Source: Lichenostomus cassidix (Eukaryota; Chordata; Aves; Passeriformes; Meliphagidae). From it: a DNA stretch of 64,000 bases. This document shows, piece after piece, positions 24,901 through 37,142 of this stretch. The stretch's first letter is position 1. Each line of letters starts with the position of its first letter. Made by a program: the position numbers and the translations under genes. The DNA lies in assembly GCA_008360975.2 (NCBI GenBank), contig CM039182.1:22726324-22790323 (forward strand), in the 5' to 3' direction. Below the pieces are notes generated by a model. It made no database searches, had not been told where the DNA came from, and saw only the letters and a program-made list of their open reading frames with translations.

Positions 24901-25979
24901 GAAAGAAAAAATTATTTGAACACTCACTTCAGGAAAGCTGCAGACAAAGGCATTACCTCTTCCCAGATGTGGATACTGCCTGACTTTGAAGTGAATCTAT
25001 TGAGCCATCCTTGAGACTGTTCTGCATGTTCTGTCATTATGTTAAACTGTTAATTGTCCTACTTTCCAACGTGATGTGCATTAGAGTCATTAAGACACAC
25101 TGCTGTGGCAGGTTTTTCTCTCTAGTTATCCAATCTACTTTAAGAAGACATGTATTATCTAAGTCTCTGAGGTCTTGAGTATTTTCACCTGTCCCATGAA
25201 AACTTGCCATTTATTCTAATGGAGGGAGAAATCAGGCTCAAGATGTTCCACTGGCATGAGGAAAGATTCACAGGTGAAAATCATAAAATAATAAAAGATA
25301 CACAAAATATTTTAACTTCTTAAATTTTAAGGGAGCATGGTCACTTTTCTGGGAAGTTGCACATGAAGCTTACTGCCCGCACTTTAAAATGTTACAGTGC
25401 TTTAGCTGACCAACTCAATTCTAACAAGCTCATTGGTGTCTGGAATAAACAGAAGCATTCTTTCAATGGTTAAAATCTGTAGATAAGTGTTGGGGTTAGT
25501 TTGTTTTCTCTGGAATAGTAGCACTTTTCCAAAACACTCTGTTTGCTCCAGTCCTCTTCATTCCCTTCCAGTTTTAATACAGTACAGTTCACTAGCAGGG
25601 ATACTGAATACCACTAACAGGGAATTCAGGGATACTGAAATAAATCTCCTGTACCTTCCCCTACTGAGATTAGAATCTACCCCTAAATTTATAGCTCAAC
25701 ATTAGCTCAGTGTTCAAGTTTTGTTTTCATTTTTTAACCAGAAGGTCCATTACATCCCCACAATTCTCCTGGCTGGTTCACAACTAGAGAAATACATAAG
25801 AGGTCAGAAAATTTATTTCACTGCTTCAACAAGAAATTAATATAATTGATTAGCCACAGTATCTCAAGGCTTAGATCCATGCTTTGCAGAAGAAATTCAT
25901 AATATCCTGAAAGTTGAAATCCTGAAATATCATTTCACTGCTGTGAATAAGACCAAATCAGCTATTCGCTGCACTCAGT
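21921..25979. other. Unique sequence with one exon-like segment
   Basis: No repeat was recognised in these 4 kb. At 22642-22719 a pyrimidine-rich acceptor (TCTGTCCTTCTCCCTGCAG) and a donor (GGAAAG|GTAAAA) bracket 78 bases that are open in one frame (about PSREATLVWTCIKEY...). I know no matching protein. Minus-strand frames at 23485-23676 and 24125-24346 have no family match. Confidence 0.45.
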
Positions 25980-26260
25980 AAAGATACAGTATAGCGAACA
26001 GAATGATAAGCCTAGCTCGCTGTTAGCACTGTAACGAAAGCAGCAAACCATGACAAGGTTAATCCCTGCCATTAAGAGTGACTATAACACACCTTGTTGA
26101 TATTAATAAGGTCTTTGAGCTTTATTTTATAAAAGGCTTAATAAGTCATAGTGGGAAGTTGACCCAAATATGCTGCTGATGCTTTTCTGTCATCGTATGA
26201 TATGCCTACTTTGCAACCGGTAGAGTAGGATGCTCTGTAGACCCTGTTCCTTAATCAGAG
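25980..26260. promoter_or_regulatory. Candidate conserved non-coding element
   Basis: The stretch is repeat-free, with retained CpGs in AT-rich context (TAGCGAAC, CTCGCTG, GTAACGAAAG, TCATCGTATG), several TTAAT/ATTAA cores, and no open frame of note. It has the texture of a vertebrate enhancer. Conservation is unverified. Confidence 0.28.
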
Positions 26261-27235
26261 ATTAAAGCAGCTATCGTGGTTGTAGATATGGAAAACTCTA
26301 AGAAATTGTGTGCGTCTTACAGAGTTTTACAGTGTCATCCAAGACCTATTCTGAGACCCTCAGCACAGCCTATGGAACTCACAATGAGGATTCTAGCCTC
26401 TGCACCCCTTCTCTCCTGCATTTCATTTCTCTGCTATAAAAGTGGAATAATGGCAGCACTACACTTTTACGTAATCCATTCCTTTATTGTTAATAAGATG
26501 GCAAGATCTTTAATGGCTACTCCATTGAAATCTAGCAAGACTAAAACCCCTAAAAGAGCAAAGCATGTGCCTGAGCAGTCACCCATGACATATAAACTCT
26601 CACAGCTCTTACTAAACTGCAACTGAGGCCTGGTTTTATGTGCAGAATTGAAAGATAAAATGCAAATCTTTCCTAACAAATGGTATATTCAGTGCTCCGA
26701 GGGTTTGAGGGCTTTGTAGATTTTTCCCTGAAGTCTTATTGGGTGTTCTCTCTGTTCAAAACTGTTCCACAAGCAATTCAGGCAAGTAGCCTGCAGATTG
26801 TTAACAAGCAATCTAAAGGATATGTCAACAAATTGGCAGCTTAGCTCTGTTGACCTGTTTTAACTGAATGCATCAGACCCATTATATTCTCTGTGGTTTT
26901 TTCCCTGTAGTTAAATTGCTGGTACAGATATTCACATCAGTTTTAAGGTGCAAGAACAAAGTTATTCCTGACTTGTACACCAGCCATTTAAAAGAGAGCT
27001 TCCCATAAAGAACGGTGAAGCCAAATCATCATCCTTAACCAAACTTCCTCATAAAGTCATCCCTTCAACACAGTGCAGTAGTAAAGTAAAACCTCATTAC
27101 AGGTAGGTGCTGAGAAGAACAGCAGCAGCAAAGTGGTTTTGTGATACCACACCTCCATGCTGCAGTCTTACGCCAGCTCAATTCTACCTCATCCACTTTC
27201 CTCCTCTATTTAACTGTGAGAGCTCTGCAGATACA
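26261..27235. other. Unique sequence
   Basis: No repeat or gene was recognised. The 116-codon plus frame at 26276-26626 is unsupported. Confidence 0.5.
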
Positions 27236-27340
27236 TGGTGGATCACATCCTGCTTAATGGAATATGATGTAACTTGCGGCCATGCAAATATTAATTTTAC
27301 TGCCAAGTTAAATGCCTACTAACAATCATGGGTATTTTGC
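27236..27340. promoter_or_regulatory. Candidate enhancer fragment with perfect octamer
   Basis: A perfect POU octamer ATGCAAAT at 27282-27289 is directly followed by ATTAATTTTA, a homeodomain-type core. It sits in repeat-free sequence with a CpG (TTGCGGCC). The motif adjacency is visible; function is inference. Confidence 0.3.
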
Positions 27341-27435
27341 TGTGAAGATGAACAAAACAATGAAGTTTACTAGAGCTGAGAAGAAATCTTGGGTTGTGTT
27401 TGTTTCTCTGTTTCTTTGTTTTTAGGCATGCAACC

Positions 27436-27972
27436 TTCTTGGTAAGCTTAACCCAGCAGGTATCTAAAGACCACACAGCCCCTCATGCACTTTTCCCTGT
27501 TCCCGGTGGGTTGGGGTACAGAATTGAGAAAAAAAATTAAAATTTGTGGGTTGAGATAAAGACAGTTTAATAGGACAGAAAAGGATGGGATAATAACAAT
27601 AATAGAATTAGAATGTAGAAAACAAGTGACTGCTCACCACCCACCAACTGATACCCAGCAGCTCCTGAGCAGCAGCCTCTGACCACTTTCCCCCTGGTTT
27701 ATATGTTGATCATCATGCCATATAACATGGAAAATCCCATTCGCCACTTTGGATCAGCCAACCTGGCTGTGTCTCCTCCCAGCTGCTTGTGCTCCCCAGT
27801 CTACTAGCTGGTGTGATAGTGAGAGAAGCTGCAAAATCCTTGACTAAGTGTAAAAATTGCTTAGTGACAACATCAATGTGTTATCAATATTATTCTCATA
27901 CCAAATTTAAACCATAGCATTGTGCCAGCAATGAGGAAGAAAAATAGCTTTATCCCAGCCAAATCTAGGACA
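27436..27972 (-). mobile_element. Solo LTR of an avian ERVL-type endogenous retrovirus (second family)
   Basis: Read on the minus strand it starts TGTCCTAGATTTGGCTGGGA at 27972, runs through 'gagaataatattgataac', and keeps a TATA box (AACATATAAACC, 27697-27707). The late part reads CCTATTAAACTGTCTTTATC, holding an ATTAAA polyadenylation signal at 27566-27571. This order matches a common avian LTR beginning 'tgtcctggtttcagctggga'. The far end near 27436 is worn and lacks a clear CA. No retroviral internal region, primer binding site or polypurine tract adjoins it, so it is a solo LTR. Flanking 5-mers match only 3 of 5, so the target duplication is not convincing. Confidence 0.88.
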
Positions 27973-28809
27973 GTAATTGAAAGTAGAAAAGGTTCAACTC
28001 CTTGGTTGACAAATTAGAAGTAAAGCTAGCACACAAAGGTGACTAGATGACTTTAGTCAGGGTGTCATTTTCTCATGTCCCAGTCCCGTATGTTTGCATG
28101 CTCTTGCCCTTGGTGTGTTCTTGATTTCTCCCCTCCCTAGCAGAGTGCCAAAAGCTTTCTTTCTGATGTCTTTATGGCTTCTGTCTCATCAGCCCTGCTC
28201 TAAGGTAAGCAGGTCATAATTATGGCTTTCTTATGAGAGAAAGTCTTATGACATGTATTTTTAAGCAGTTTCTGAAGGCTTTGGGGTAGATCTTTGTCTC
28301 CAGGGGAGCCCACTTCAGCCCCATCTCACAGTGCCATTAACATAGAAGCCATAACTGCCCATTTCTTGGGATACTCAGGGAACACAAAACCAAGGAATAC
28401 ATATACCAGATGGGGAATGGCAGCTTCAATGCCCTTTGTTTTGTTGGCTTGTTACTAGCAATCTTTGATTCTGAGTGTGTGAAAAATTGAGTGCAAAATG
28501 CCACAAATCATTGCTAAAATATTTATGAGCACAAAGATGTAACGATGAAGTTCTGATGCTGTTATCATGATGAGTAACGCTGCGTATGCGACCTCAGCAC
28601 AGCTCACTCAGTGCCACTGTAATTTCCGTTCAAGAATTATTCATCCCAGAAGAAGGTCATGGCACCTCAGTGGGTTGTCATGAATTTCCCAGACCGTGTA
28701 TGAGCACATGTTTGGATTTAATGAAAACAGCCCACTCCCAAAAGTTAATGATAGAGGTTGTTACAAGGTCTAAGCAAAGCAATTATTTTAAACTATAAGC
28801 CAAAAAAAC
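27973..28809. other. Unique sequence
   Basis: Nothing was recognised. Confidence 0.5.
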
Positions 28810-29410
28810 ATTCCCTTTGTTTGTTTTTCTCGGAGTTATCCTTGACTTTCAGAGCTGGAAGACAGCTACAGGCAAGAGGGCAGCCAAGGTAGTCAAGGAG
28901 GAGCTGCAATTAATTTCAAAAGCCCCTCTGAGTAGTATGGGGAGGTGCATGAACACCTCTCCTGAGGCTTTGGTGAGGAATAAGGTACCCATCTATACAT
29001 TTTAAACAGGAACTGCCCCTAAGTTCACCTGCTAAATCAAAGGCAAGTCCTGGTGGGAAACAAGCAGGAAATGAGACAATGCCGAAGATAAGGTTATAAA
29101 GGAAACTTTGGGGGGAAAAACATAAGCAGCCAATAACTGGAGACCACATCTGCCTGATGGAAACCAAGTGAGTAAGATTTATCTTTCCCAGACAGTGCTG
29201 AAGAACAAAGAGAAAACTGAAATGCTTAGAGATCTGCAGGAACTGGGAACTCGGGTTTTCTGCATGTGCACAGAGGAACCCAGCAAAAAAGAGAAGGCTT
29301 CTTGCCACACCCAGAAGTGGGAGCAAGCAGAGGGAGAGAAATGTGCTATTGTGTTATCCTTTGACTGTGCGTAAAGTTTTGTTGAAAATAAACCTTTTTC
29401 TTCAGAGATG
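28810..29410 (+). other. Unidentified block with promoter- and polyA-like signals
   Basis: On the plus strand there is a TATA-like GGTTATAAAGGA (about 29091), a purine run CTTTGGGGGGAAAAA (about 29105), and a polyadenylation signal AAATAAACC (about 29388) preceding a T-rich stretch. The arrangement could be a worn LTR or the end of a transcribed unit, but I match it to no family. Paired termini and target duplication were not found. Confidence 0.25.
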
Positions 29411-31239
29411 CTTTATGCAGATGTCAAATGTTGGGGCTGTTGTGCTAACCCAGACAACAAAAAGGCAGAAATTACCTCCAAAATGCATACTAAGAAGGTT
29501 CAAACTAGTGGAGTAACTCTGGCTTAAATGCAGATTGCTTGGAAAAGGAAATTCTGGAAGAAAATGTAAAAAAAAAATTTTAAAAGGTTGAGAAAAAAGA
29601 TAAAGGGGAGAGAAGAGAGAGCTGTGAAGAAGGGAGACTAAGAAGAAAAAAGATAGCATTCTGTTTCATATTTTAGTCCTCCTCTTTATCTCCCATATGT
29701 TTCTTTTTAAACATTGCAGTTTCTGTGACACAAAATAGGCAGCATAATATCCTTGTGCCGGTGCACCTCCGGACATAATGCCTGAGACTTGTAATTTTTT
29801 GTCATCTAAAACCAACCAAAAATAAGAACAGTATGACATAGGAGGTAGGGTAGGGCTTGTATTTTGATGCAGTAGTCTTGGAGAATGCCTACAGCTTCCA
29901 GCTTCTGTCTTACAGAAACCTGGAGCGTCACATTTGCTCTTCAGTAATTTCTTACAAATTGAATACGATTCAAGGCCCTTCTCTATTGTCCAGAAAACCT
30001 GTTGTAATAATATTTCCTTCTATTTTTTTTCCCCTAAAGTTTCTGATATGGTCTGACATGGAAGGAATAAACTTATGCCTGCATTGGAAACACATGGGTG
30101 CCGTACAAGGTGGAGCATACACAGACATGCACATTGCAAAGCTGCTCCTGGATCTCTCAGTCTGAATGTCACCATCAAACACTTCTTAGTGCCCCATTTC
30201 AACTGAGATTTACTAAGTAGCCAAAAGTCTGATTTTACTTATTTTGATGTAAACGTAGTTAATTTTGTTGTGGTACATATACATACTCCAAATATGAAGG
30301 TAAAAGAATTTCCTCAGGATTTCACCCAGAAATATTTCCAGCTGAGATGAATATAATATGGTCTTAAAAGTTGACTGTAATGTTAGGTTATGATGCCCAT
30401 AAAAATTACTTTTAATTCCTTTCTTTGATCTTCAAAGTGAATTTGTCATTGGTGTATCACAGGGTTTGTGTTCTGTTCCTAGTATTGATTACATACTTAA
30501 TTTCCAGTAGATTAAAAGGTTTATTCTTGTTAATCTATTTTCTACTGGTTTAATGGATTTGGGCATAACAAACTCAAAGATGCTCCTTATTCTCAGACCC
30601 CAAAATATGTGCTTAAAAATATATAAAACATTCTAATCACACTGCTCTACAATTCCTAATTAAAAGTCTATTTTTCCTTGATATAAAAAGGGAACTGTTA
30701 TATATCAGCATTCATATAAAATGAATCTTACTCCAGCAAATTTAGCACAGATTTAAATAATGAGATATGCCACACTTTGGTGTAAAATGATCAGAAAATT
30801 GATGAGAATTGCAAAGTTGGGCAGTTTATTCTACTTTGACAATACTGGTCACGCAAATCCAAGTCATTTGGCAAAGATGATGTCAGAGAAAAGCTCCTGA
30901 TAAACACCACTGCTATTGAAGCTGATATAAAGCAAACATAGTAAAGATAGTGCCATGTATTCCTTAAACAAAGCAGGTCATATCTCAGAAGCAAGGAGAT
31001 TTACTATAAACTTACTGACAGGTTTGTAGCTGTAACCTGATAGGATGCACAGCCTTCCATTCTCTGAGCATTGTGTGCCTGAGGGAGCTTTTGTTGACTT
31101 GAATAGATTTTTTCCTGACTAGTACCAGCCTAAGTGAAAGAATCAAGCTCTGCATGTAGACATTCTGCTGGTTAACTAAAAACCTGAGGGAAAATTGGAT
31201 GATGGCATTCATCACATTTTCTCCACCCCTAAGATGTTG
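29411..31239. other. Unique AT-rich sequence
   Basis: No gene or repeat was recognised. Confidence 0.5.
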
Positions 31240-31690
31240 CAAGATACGATCAAATGCATTGCAAGATGTTTAATCTCATTTGCATATTTTCCCGTCATTT
31301 TATGCAAGACGCTGGAAAAAAAAGTTGCGTGAAGCAAGTATCGCTTTCTGTGGACAGCAGATGTAAACTATTTTAAGGTGTGTTCAAGGACAGTTCTGCT
31401 CATTTTAGACTTCCTTTGGTGGTTCAGGCTTTGCAGTTTTTTCAGCCTTAATTGTTATGCAGAGCATTGAAAGCTATTGAAAATTTCATAACATTTGTAC
31501 TTGAGAGACATGAGAGTGTAGTAGTACAAGTCTGATTACTTTGGTTTAAAATATATTAATGCGACAGATTATTTTTTTAAATGTAATTCATTTCTGGCTT
31601 ACTTGTGGTGACTTGCAGAGTGGTTAATTACTGCTTGGAGGCAAAAATTGTGGCACAGAGGTCATTAAAAAAGAGAAAGATTTAGGGAGT
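31240..31690. promoter_or_regulatory. Candidate conserved non-coding element with octamer
   Basis: A perfect octamer ATTTGCAT lies at 31278-31285. Around it are CpGs retained in AT-rich sequence (ACGATC, CCCGTC, GACGCTGG, TTGCGTG, ATCGCTTT), several AATTA/TAAT cores and no repeat similarity. Open frames are short. The texture fits a deep vertebrate enhancer. Conservation is not testable here. Confidence 0.32.
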
Positions 31691-34600
31691 GCAAAAAAAG
31701 GCAAGGGTTCATTTTTTTAGGTCTGGTTACTTTGTCCAGAAGGGGATACATTTTTATAGCATGCATAAAGCAGAAATATTTATCTTGAAGCAAAACCACA
31801 GTATTTTCCTTTCTGTTTTTAGAACCAACTGTTTGATTGCTCTATAATATTGTTAGACAGATCTTTCATTGTTACTAATTTCAATTGCAATACTTTCCCT
31901 GCCATTGAACTGGAAATTTTAAGGTTATTTGACTTAATATTATAGGTAATTCTCAGCTCTCCATCAAATTCTGTTTGAAGAAGGAACATGAAGAAAATTT
32001 CCTGAAGAAAATGTGGTGAAGCTATAAGAAAAATTGAAAAAAATCTAAATATTTTTTATTATTTAATTGCATTAACTTCCTATTGCCTCAAAATAGTCTT
32101 GAATTTGACACCTGCCATGTTAATACAGAATATTTCCTCTCATCAACATCATGCCTAAACTCATGCCCAAGCTCGACTGCCTCCTGTTTCCCAGGAAACC
32201 TGTAAGAAACTGGTAGAAGCAAAAGCACCTTGCAGACTCTGATCCAACAGAGTGAGTCAGGTTTTTAGTTGCACACCTCAGCCTAACCACAAACCAAGCA
32301 AACAAATTTGCTGTCTCAGAGACCTGATTAGAAATGGGATTTGTTACTGCCTGCCTGAAAGCTGGTAAAACACAGAGGCAGAGAGCAGGACTGTTGCATC
32401 ACCTTAGTTGATGGAAGCCAAGGGAATAACATTTCCTCAAATGTATGGGAGTCCAAAAAGTTTATTTTGTAATGGGAAACATAAATATTCGTGTTTCGTG
32501 GAGTCAAATAGAGGTGTTGAATTTTGACAATTTAGGAAGAAAAAAAGTGTGTCTCTGGTTTAAGTGCTCAGACTCCTACCCAGAAAAAAACCCCTTGTAG
32601 CAGATATTTATCACTCCATCTGGATTGTGTACAATTCACAGTCTGGGTTTTTTTTTTTTATTTGCTTCACACAAAAAGGCATTTTTCCTCCATCTTTTTC
32701 TATTCAACCCGAAGTTTAAACCAAGATGGTTGACAATGGCAGGGAGCCCTGCCTTCATCCCACAGCACCTGTTTGCTTCCCAGGATTCTGTACACCAAGA
32801 AGTCACTTTTCAGTGTGCTGGGCCATAGTCCATCCTCAGCAAACTGAAGCAAAAATTAAGCCATTGGACATTTACCTGACTTCTTCATATCTCAGAGTGG
32901 TTATATTTTATTGATTTGATTAATTTAAGGCTAAAGCCTTTAAGAAAAACTGGGTTCTAACAGGCTCTGAAATAGATTTTGCTTTAATTAGGCACTTGCC
33001 TCTCCCTTGAGAACAGATATGCATTCACAGATACACACTTTCTACATTGCTAGGATCTTTCCCACTGCTGGCACAAGCTCCTCAGTAACAGGAATAATTG
33101 TTTTATGTGTGTACAGGATGAGCTGCATATATTATGATTTCTTATTTTATACCTTCTCTTCAGTTATTTTATATGTATCTTACTTACCTTCTCCCCAGGA
33201 ATGGCCATACCAGGTCATATCAAAAGTCCAGCAGCTCATTCTCCTCTGTGATTGGAGCCAAAAGTAGATGCTTAATAAAAAAATTAAGATTTAAAGACAG
33301 CATAGAGCATTACAACCTCATTATACACTCTCAGTTTCCATTTTCTGTGAATCAGAGAAGTCAGCATGACTTAGAAAATACAGATAAACACACATAGAGG
33401 ACTTTCAGTCATAGAATTTGTTTTAATCGCTGAACATTCCAGACTTGGATGACTTGCAAGGATAAGAAAAACAGCTCTCTGCTGCCACTATGGGAGAAAG
33501 GGCAATAGCTAACTTGGGCCTACTTTATTTATGTATATTAAATTGTGAAAAATACACCTATGCTTCCTGTTGTATTTTTTAAAGGGATATTAAATGGCAC
33601 ATGAAAATATATTTCTTAAAGGGGGACTGAAATGAGCCCTGTAACCACATAACACCCCAAAGATGCACTCCCTTGCACCCAAGAAGTTGTAGGCAAGTGG
33701 GAAAGAAATGCTACCAATATGTCACGTCAGATATTCACTGTTAAGTTTCTACTGCCTTGAAGTGGAAAAGATCAGGAGGAAAAACTTATTTCCACAATCA
33801 CTATCACTAGGTTGCTTGACAGATTAAACTGAATTTCCTTGAACAGAATTATGTGTTCTGTCCTGGTTCATTGACTTCATTATATTCTTATTTCTGCCTC
33901 CAGAGCTCATCTTTCAAATATTTAATTTAAATAAAATGATTTTTCTCTTTTTAGTGTCAATACCTCTCATTGACTGTCAAAACCATTCCTTATCAATTAT
34001 GTTTCATATACTCAGAGGTGCATGAGTACACATACACCTTTATCCCCCTTTCCCATTTTTACACATACCTTTTGTTTCCCTCCTCCTCTCTGTCTCTTCC
34101 ATGCAGCTCTGAGGGGACAAATTCCATTGTTGAGACACCAGTGATGTTGCACATGGAGGGGACAGAGTGCAGAGCACCAGTGTGATGTGTGATGTACCTG
34201 ATGTGTGCAGCCTCAAGAAGCTCAGCTGAGCAAATGGCTTCACTGCACAGCTGACAGCCAGGAGATAAGGATTTGTGTTTGGCCAGAAACAAATAAAAGG
34301 TAGAAGGTATGGAATTATGCTTTCTGCATGTAATTCAGCGTATTTGGATTAAGCCAATAGCTTTAAACAGCTCTTAAGTCCAGATGGTGAAAACATTACT
34401 GTATGCATTGATGTTGAATTTTGAGCAGCAAACCCAGCAACAAACAACTGTTTCAGTTTAGGACATGTGCTGGAATCCCTCAAGTTTTCATTTTTGTCTT
34501 CTTGCCTTGACCCAGGAAGCACAGGGTTTGAACTCAGAAGTTCAAGCTTATTTTGTTTCCTTGGCATGGAATTTACATCTATGCCCAAATGATAATTTTT

Positions 34601-37112
34601 GTTTATCAAATATGGAAAGAACAGAGATACTCTAAAGCAGAATCTATATGCCTGTAAATTCTTCAGGGATTACACAGGGGGTCTGCCAGGAGCCTTTAAA
34701 CTCTGTTATTATTAGAATAATTTCATAGGCCATGTATCCAGCTGCCCACTCTCATGATTTTATCAAGAATCTCCCAGTAGCAGACACAATATTCTCTTCT
34801 GGCATCTGGAGATTACATGACAATTTCCACTTTCATTTATAATGAAAAGAGCTCCCAAGTTCACACAGAAGATCTTGAAACCAGGAACACAATATAAGCA
34901 GCAAATAAAAAGACCACCTTTTTTTAAAATTGATTTTGAAGCCTGTCTCACCAGAGTCTGAAGGCATCCCTTATGATTTCAGGCTGGTGATTATTGCAAG
35001 CAGTTAAGGCTTAGCTCTGAGGCTGGCTCTGACCCCTGCAAATTTGCACAGAGCTGGGATTTAGGATCTTGGCTCTTGGTCTGACTAATCTGGGAAATAA
35101 AAGACATGTAATAAGGAAGAAAGTACTGCTAGGGAAACAAGATATCTAGCACTCAGTGAGGGACAAAGCCAAAATGAGGGCTGAAACCTCAGCAGAGACA
35201 AAAATGGTATCAGGATCTTGGTTACTGTACGCCTGACTGTGGTCCTCATCAGCCATCAATTGCTTTGGGATTCTCCAAGATAAAGAGACTGCCCTGAGTA
35301 CCAGTTATCATTACTGAACCATGCAGATCTGTTTTCACAGCTGGATGCCCTGATGCCCACAGCTAGTGCTGCTTGAAGCAGTGCTCATTCAAGCCACCTG
35401 CCAATGCAACTCCACAGATCAGCCAAATGCCAGGATTGAAAGTGTGTCTTTGCCTCAAAATGAGTTTCTTTGCAATTTAAATTAGATACATCAACCTAAT
35501 GTTTGATGTCCTTAGTGACATTTTGAAGGACATCCCAAAAAAAGAAAACCCTGTCCAGACAACACTGGCACTCTATACATTGACAATAAATCTTTTCATA
35601 TCTTAATTTGCAGTATGAGGAAAAATAGCAAAACTTTAAGAAAGGTAATTAATTTCTACACTGATAAGAATCGCCTTTGTAATGCAGAAAAACATTTCAC
35701 TCTTTTTAGACTAAAACCATTAACTACTGTTCTGAAAGAGCTTATCTCAAAACCCCTCTCCCCATTTCATTAAGTGCCAAGATTTAATCAGGCTGAGTCA
35801 GGTGAAGACCAAGAGGCAGGAGAGCCCTTCACAGAGGAGACAGGTAAAAATTCATACTTCCTATTACCCCATCTGAAGTAAAAGGGAGCTGGCCTGCTTT
35901 TAGCCTTTTTTTGGTGGTTTTAGTATTTGCATGTCTAGGAGTGGCCTCTCTCCTTCTCCACAGAGTGCTGACTGAAGGAGGCTGCTTTGGAGGGCCAGGA
36001 AGGCATTGTTCCAGCTAGGCATGAATAGACCCTCAGCTCATCCCATCCTCTTCCTAGCACCACAAAGGCACAGTTAGGATGTTGGATTTCAATGTGTAAC
36101 GCTCCCATTAAAGCTTTCACAGAGCCATTTAGCTCCACACCGTTGCAGTTGCTGCCCAGACTGGAGTTCAGTGCACCCCAGATCTGGAGATGGAGAGCAG
36201 ATGTGCACATAGGTCTGTTTATGAACCCACCCCGGTGGGAACTCTGTGAACTCATGCCTGGAGCAACGTGGAAAATAGCTGGTGCATCAGTTTAATAAAC
36301 TTGCAGCTTATTTTGCCTTCAGTTGCATATGTTTGGATCAATGACATACTGTTCAATCCATTTCTAATGTTTTACTGGAAACTGCACTTATATTTTACCT
36401 GGTTTGAAAACACAGCTATGTACTATATTCATTGCCACTCAGCACTTTTTCTCTGAATCCTCATCAATTTCCAGGCACTGCAATGCCCTCTTTGCCCTTG
36501 TCCAGTTTGAAAGTTAACAGAGCTTTTATTCAGTGAGTGGCAGGCTTATTGGCTGTCAGTCACTAAATGGATGTGAGAAACTTTTTTTTTTTTAATTTCT
36601 GAAAAGATAAATTAAATTAATGCTTTACCTTAGCTTTTGATTGTTCACTGAAATTCAGCTAGGACTGAACCTGTTGGTGATTTTATATACAGTGACACAG
36701 CACATTCAGGGGAGAATCCCATTTGCAGGGATTACTGAAGGAATGAGGCTCCATCTGTCCCCTGTGTCTGGGTGATATGGGGGAAGCTGGGCCTGCTAGC
36801 ACAAGGCTGATCCTGTCCAGCCAGGGCACACATGCCAAGAAGGCAAGAGGTATTTTTTTCCATAGACTGTCTGAGGAGGTTTAGTTTCCAGAGCATTCTC
36901 TACTGGTCTGGACTTCTGTGGCCAGGTTAACTTTGTCTCAATACATTACTTTTACATACTTTGGGAAAAATTCTCCCTTACACTTCATGTTCCAGGGAAG
37001 GAGTGAGTGTGCAACAGCAGAGTCCTGCCCCTCCCCATCACAGAGCATAACCAGAGACAGCAGCCAGGGCACAAGTTCTGAGAGAGAGCTGCTAATTTTC
37101 TAGTGGCACAAA
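31691..37112. other. Unique sequence, 5.4 kb
   Basis: I recognise no gene, RNA or repeat family. Frames of 60-106 codons (for example the minus frame at 35935-36255) have no domain or family likeness. Confidence 0.45.
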
Positions 37113-37142
37113 CATCATTCTAAAGTCCATCATTCTAAAGTC
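37113..37142. repeat. Tandem 15-bp duplication
   Basis: CATCATTCTAAAGTC is present twice back to back. It is minor slippage, with no function inferred. Confidence 0.9.
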
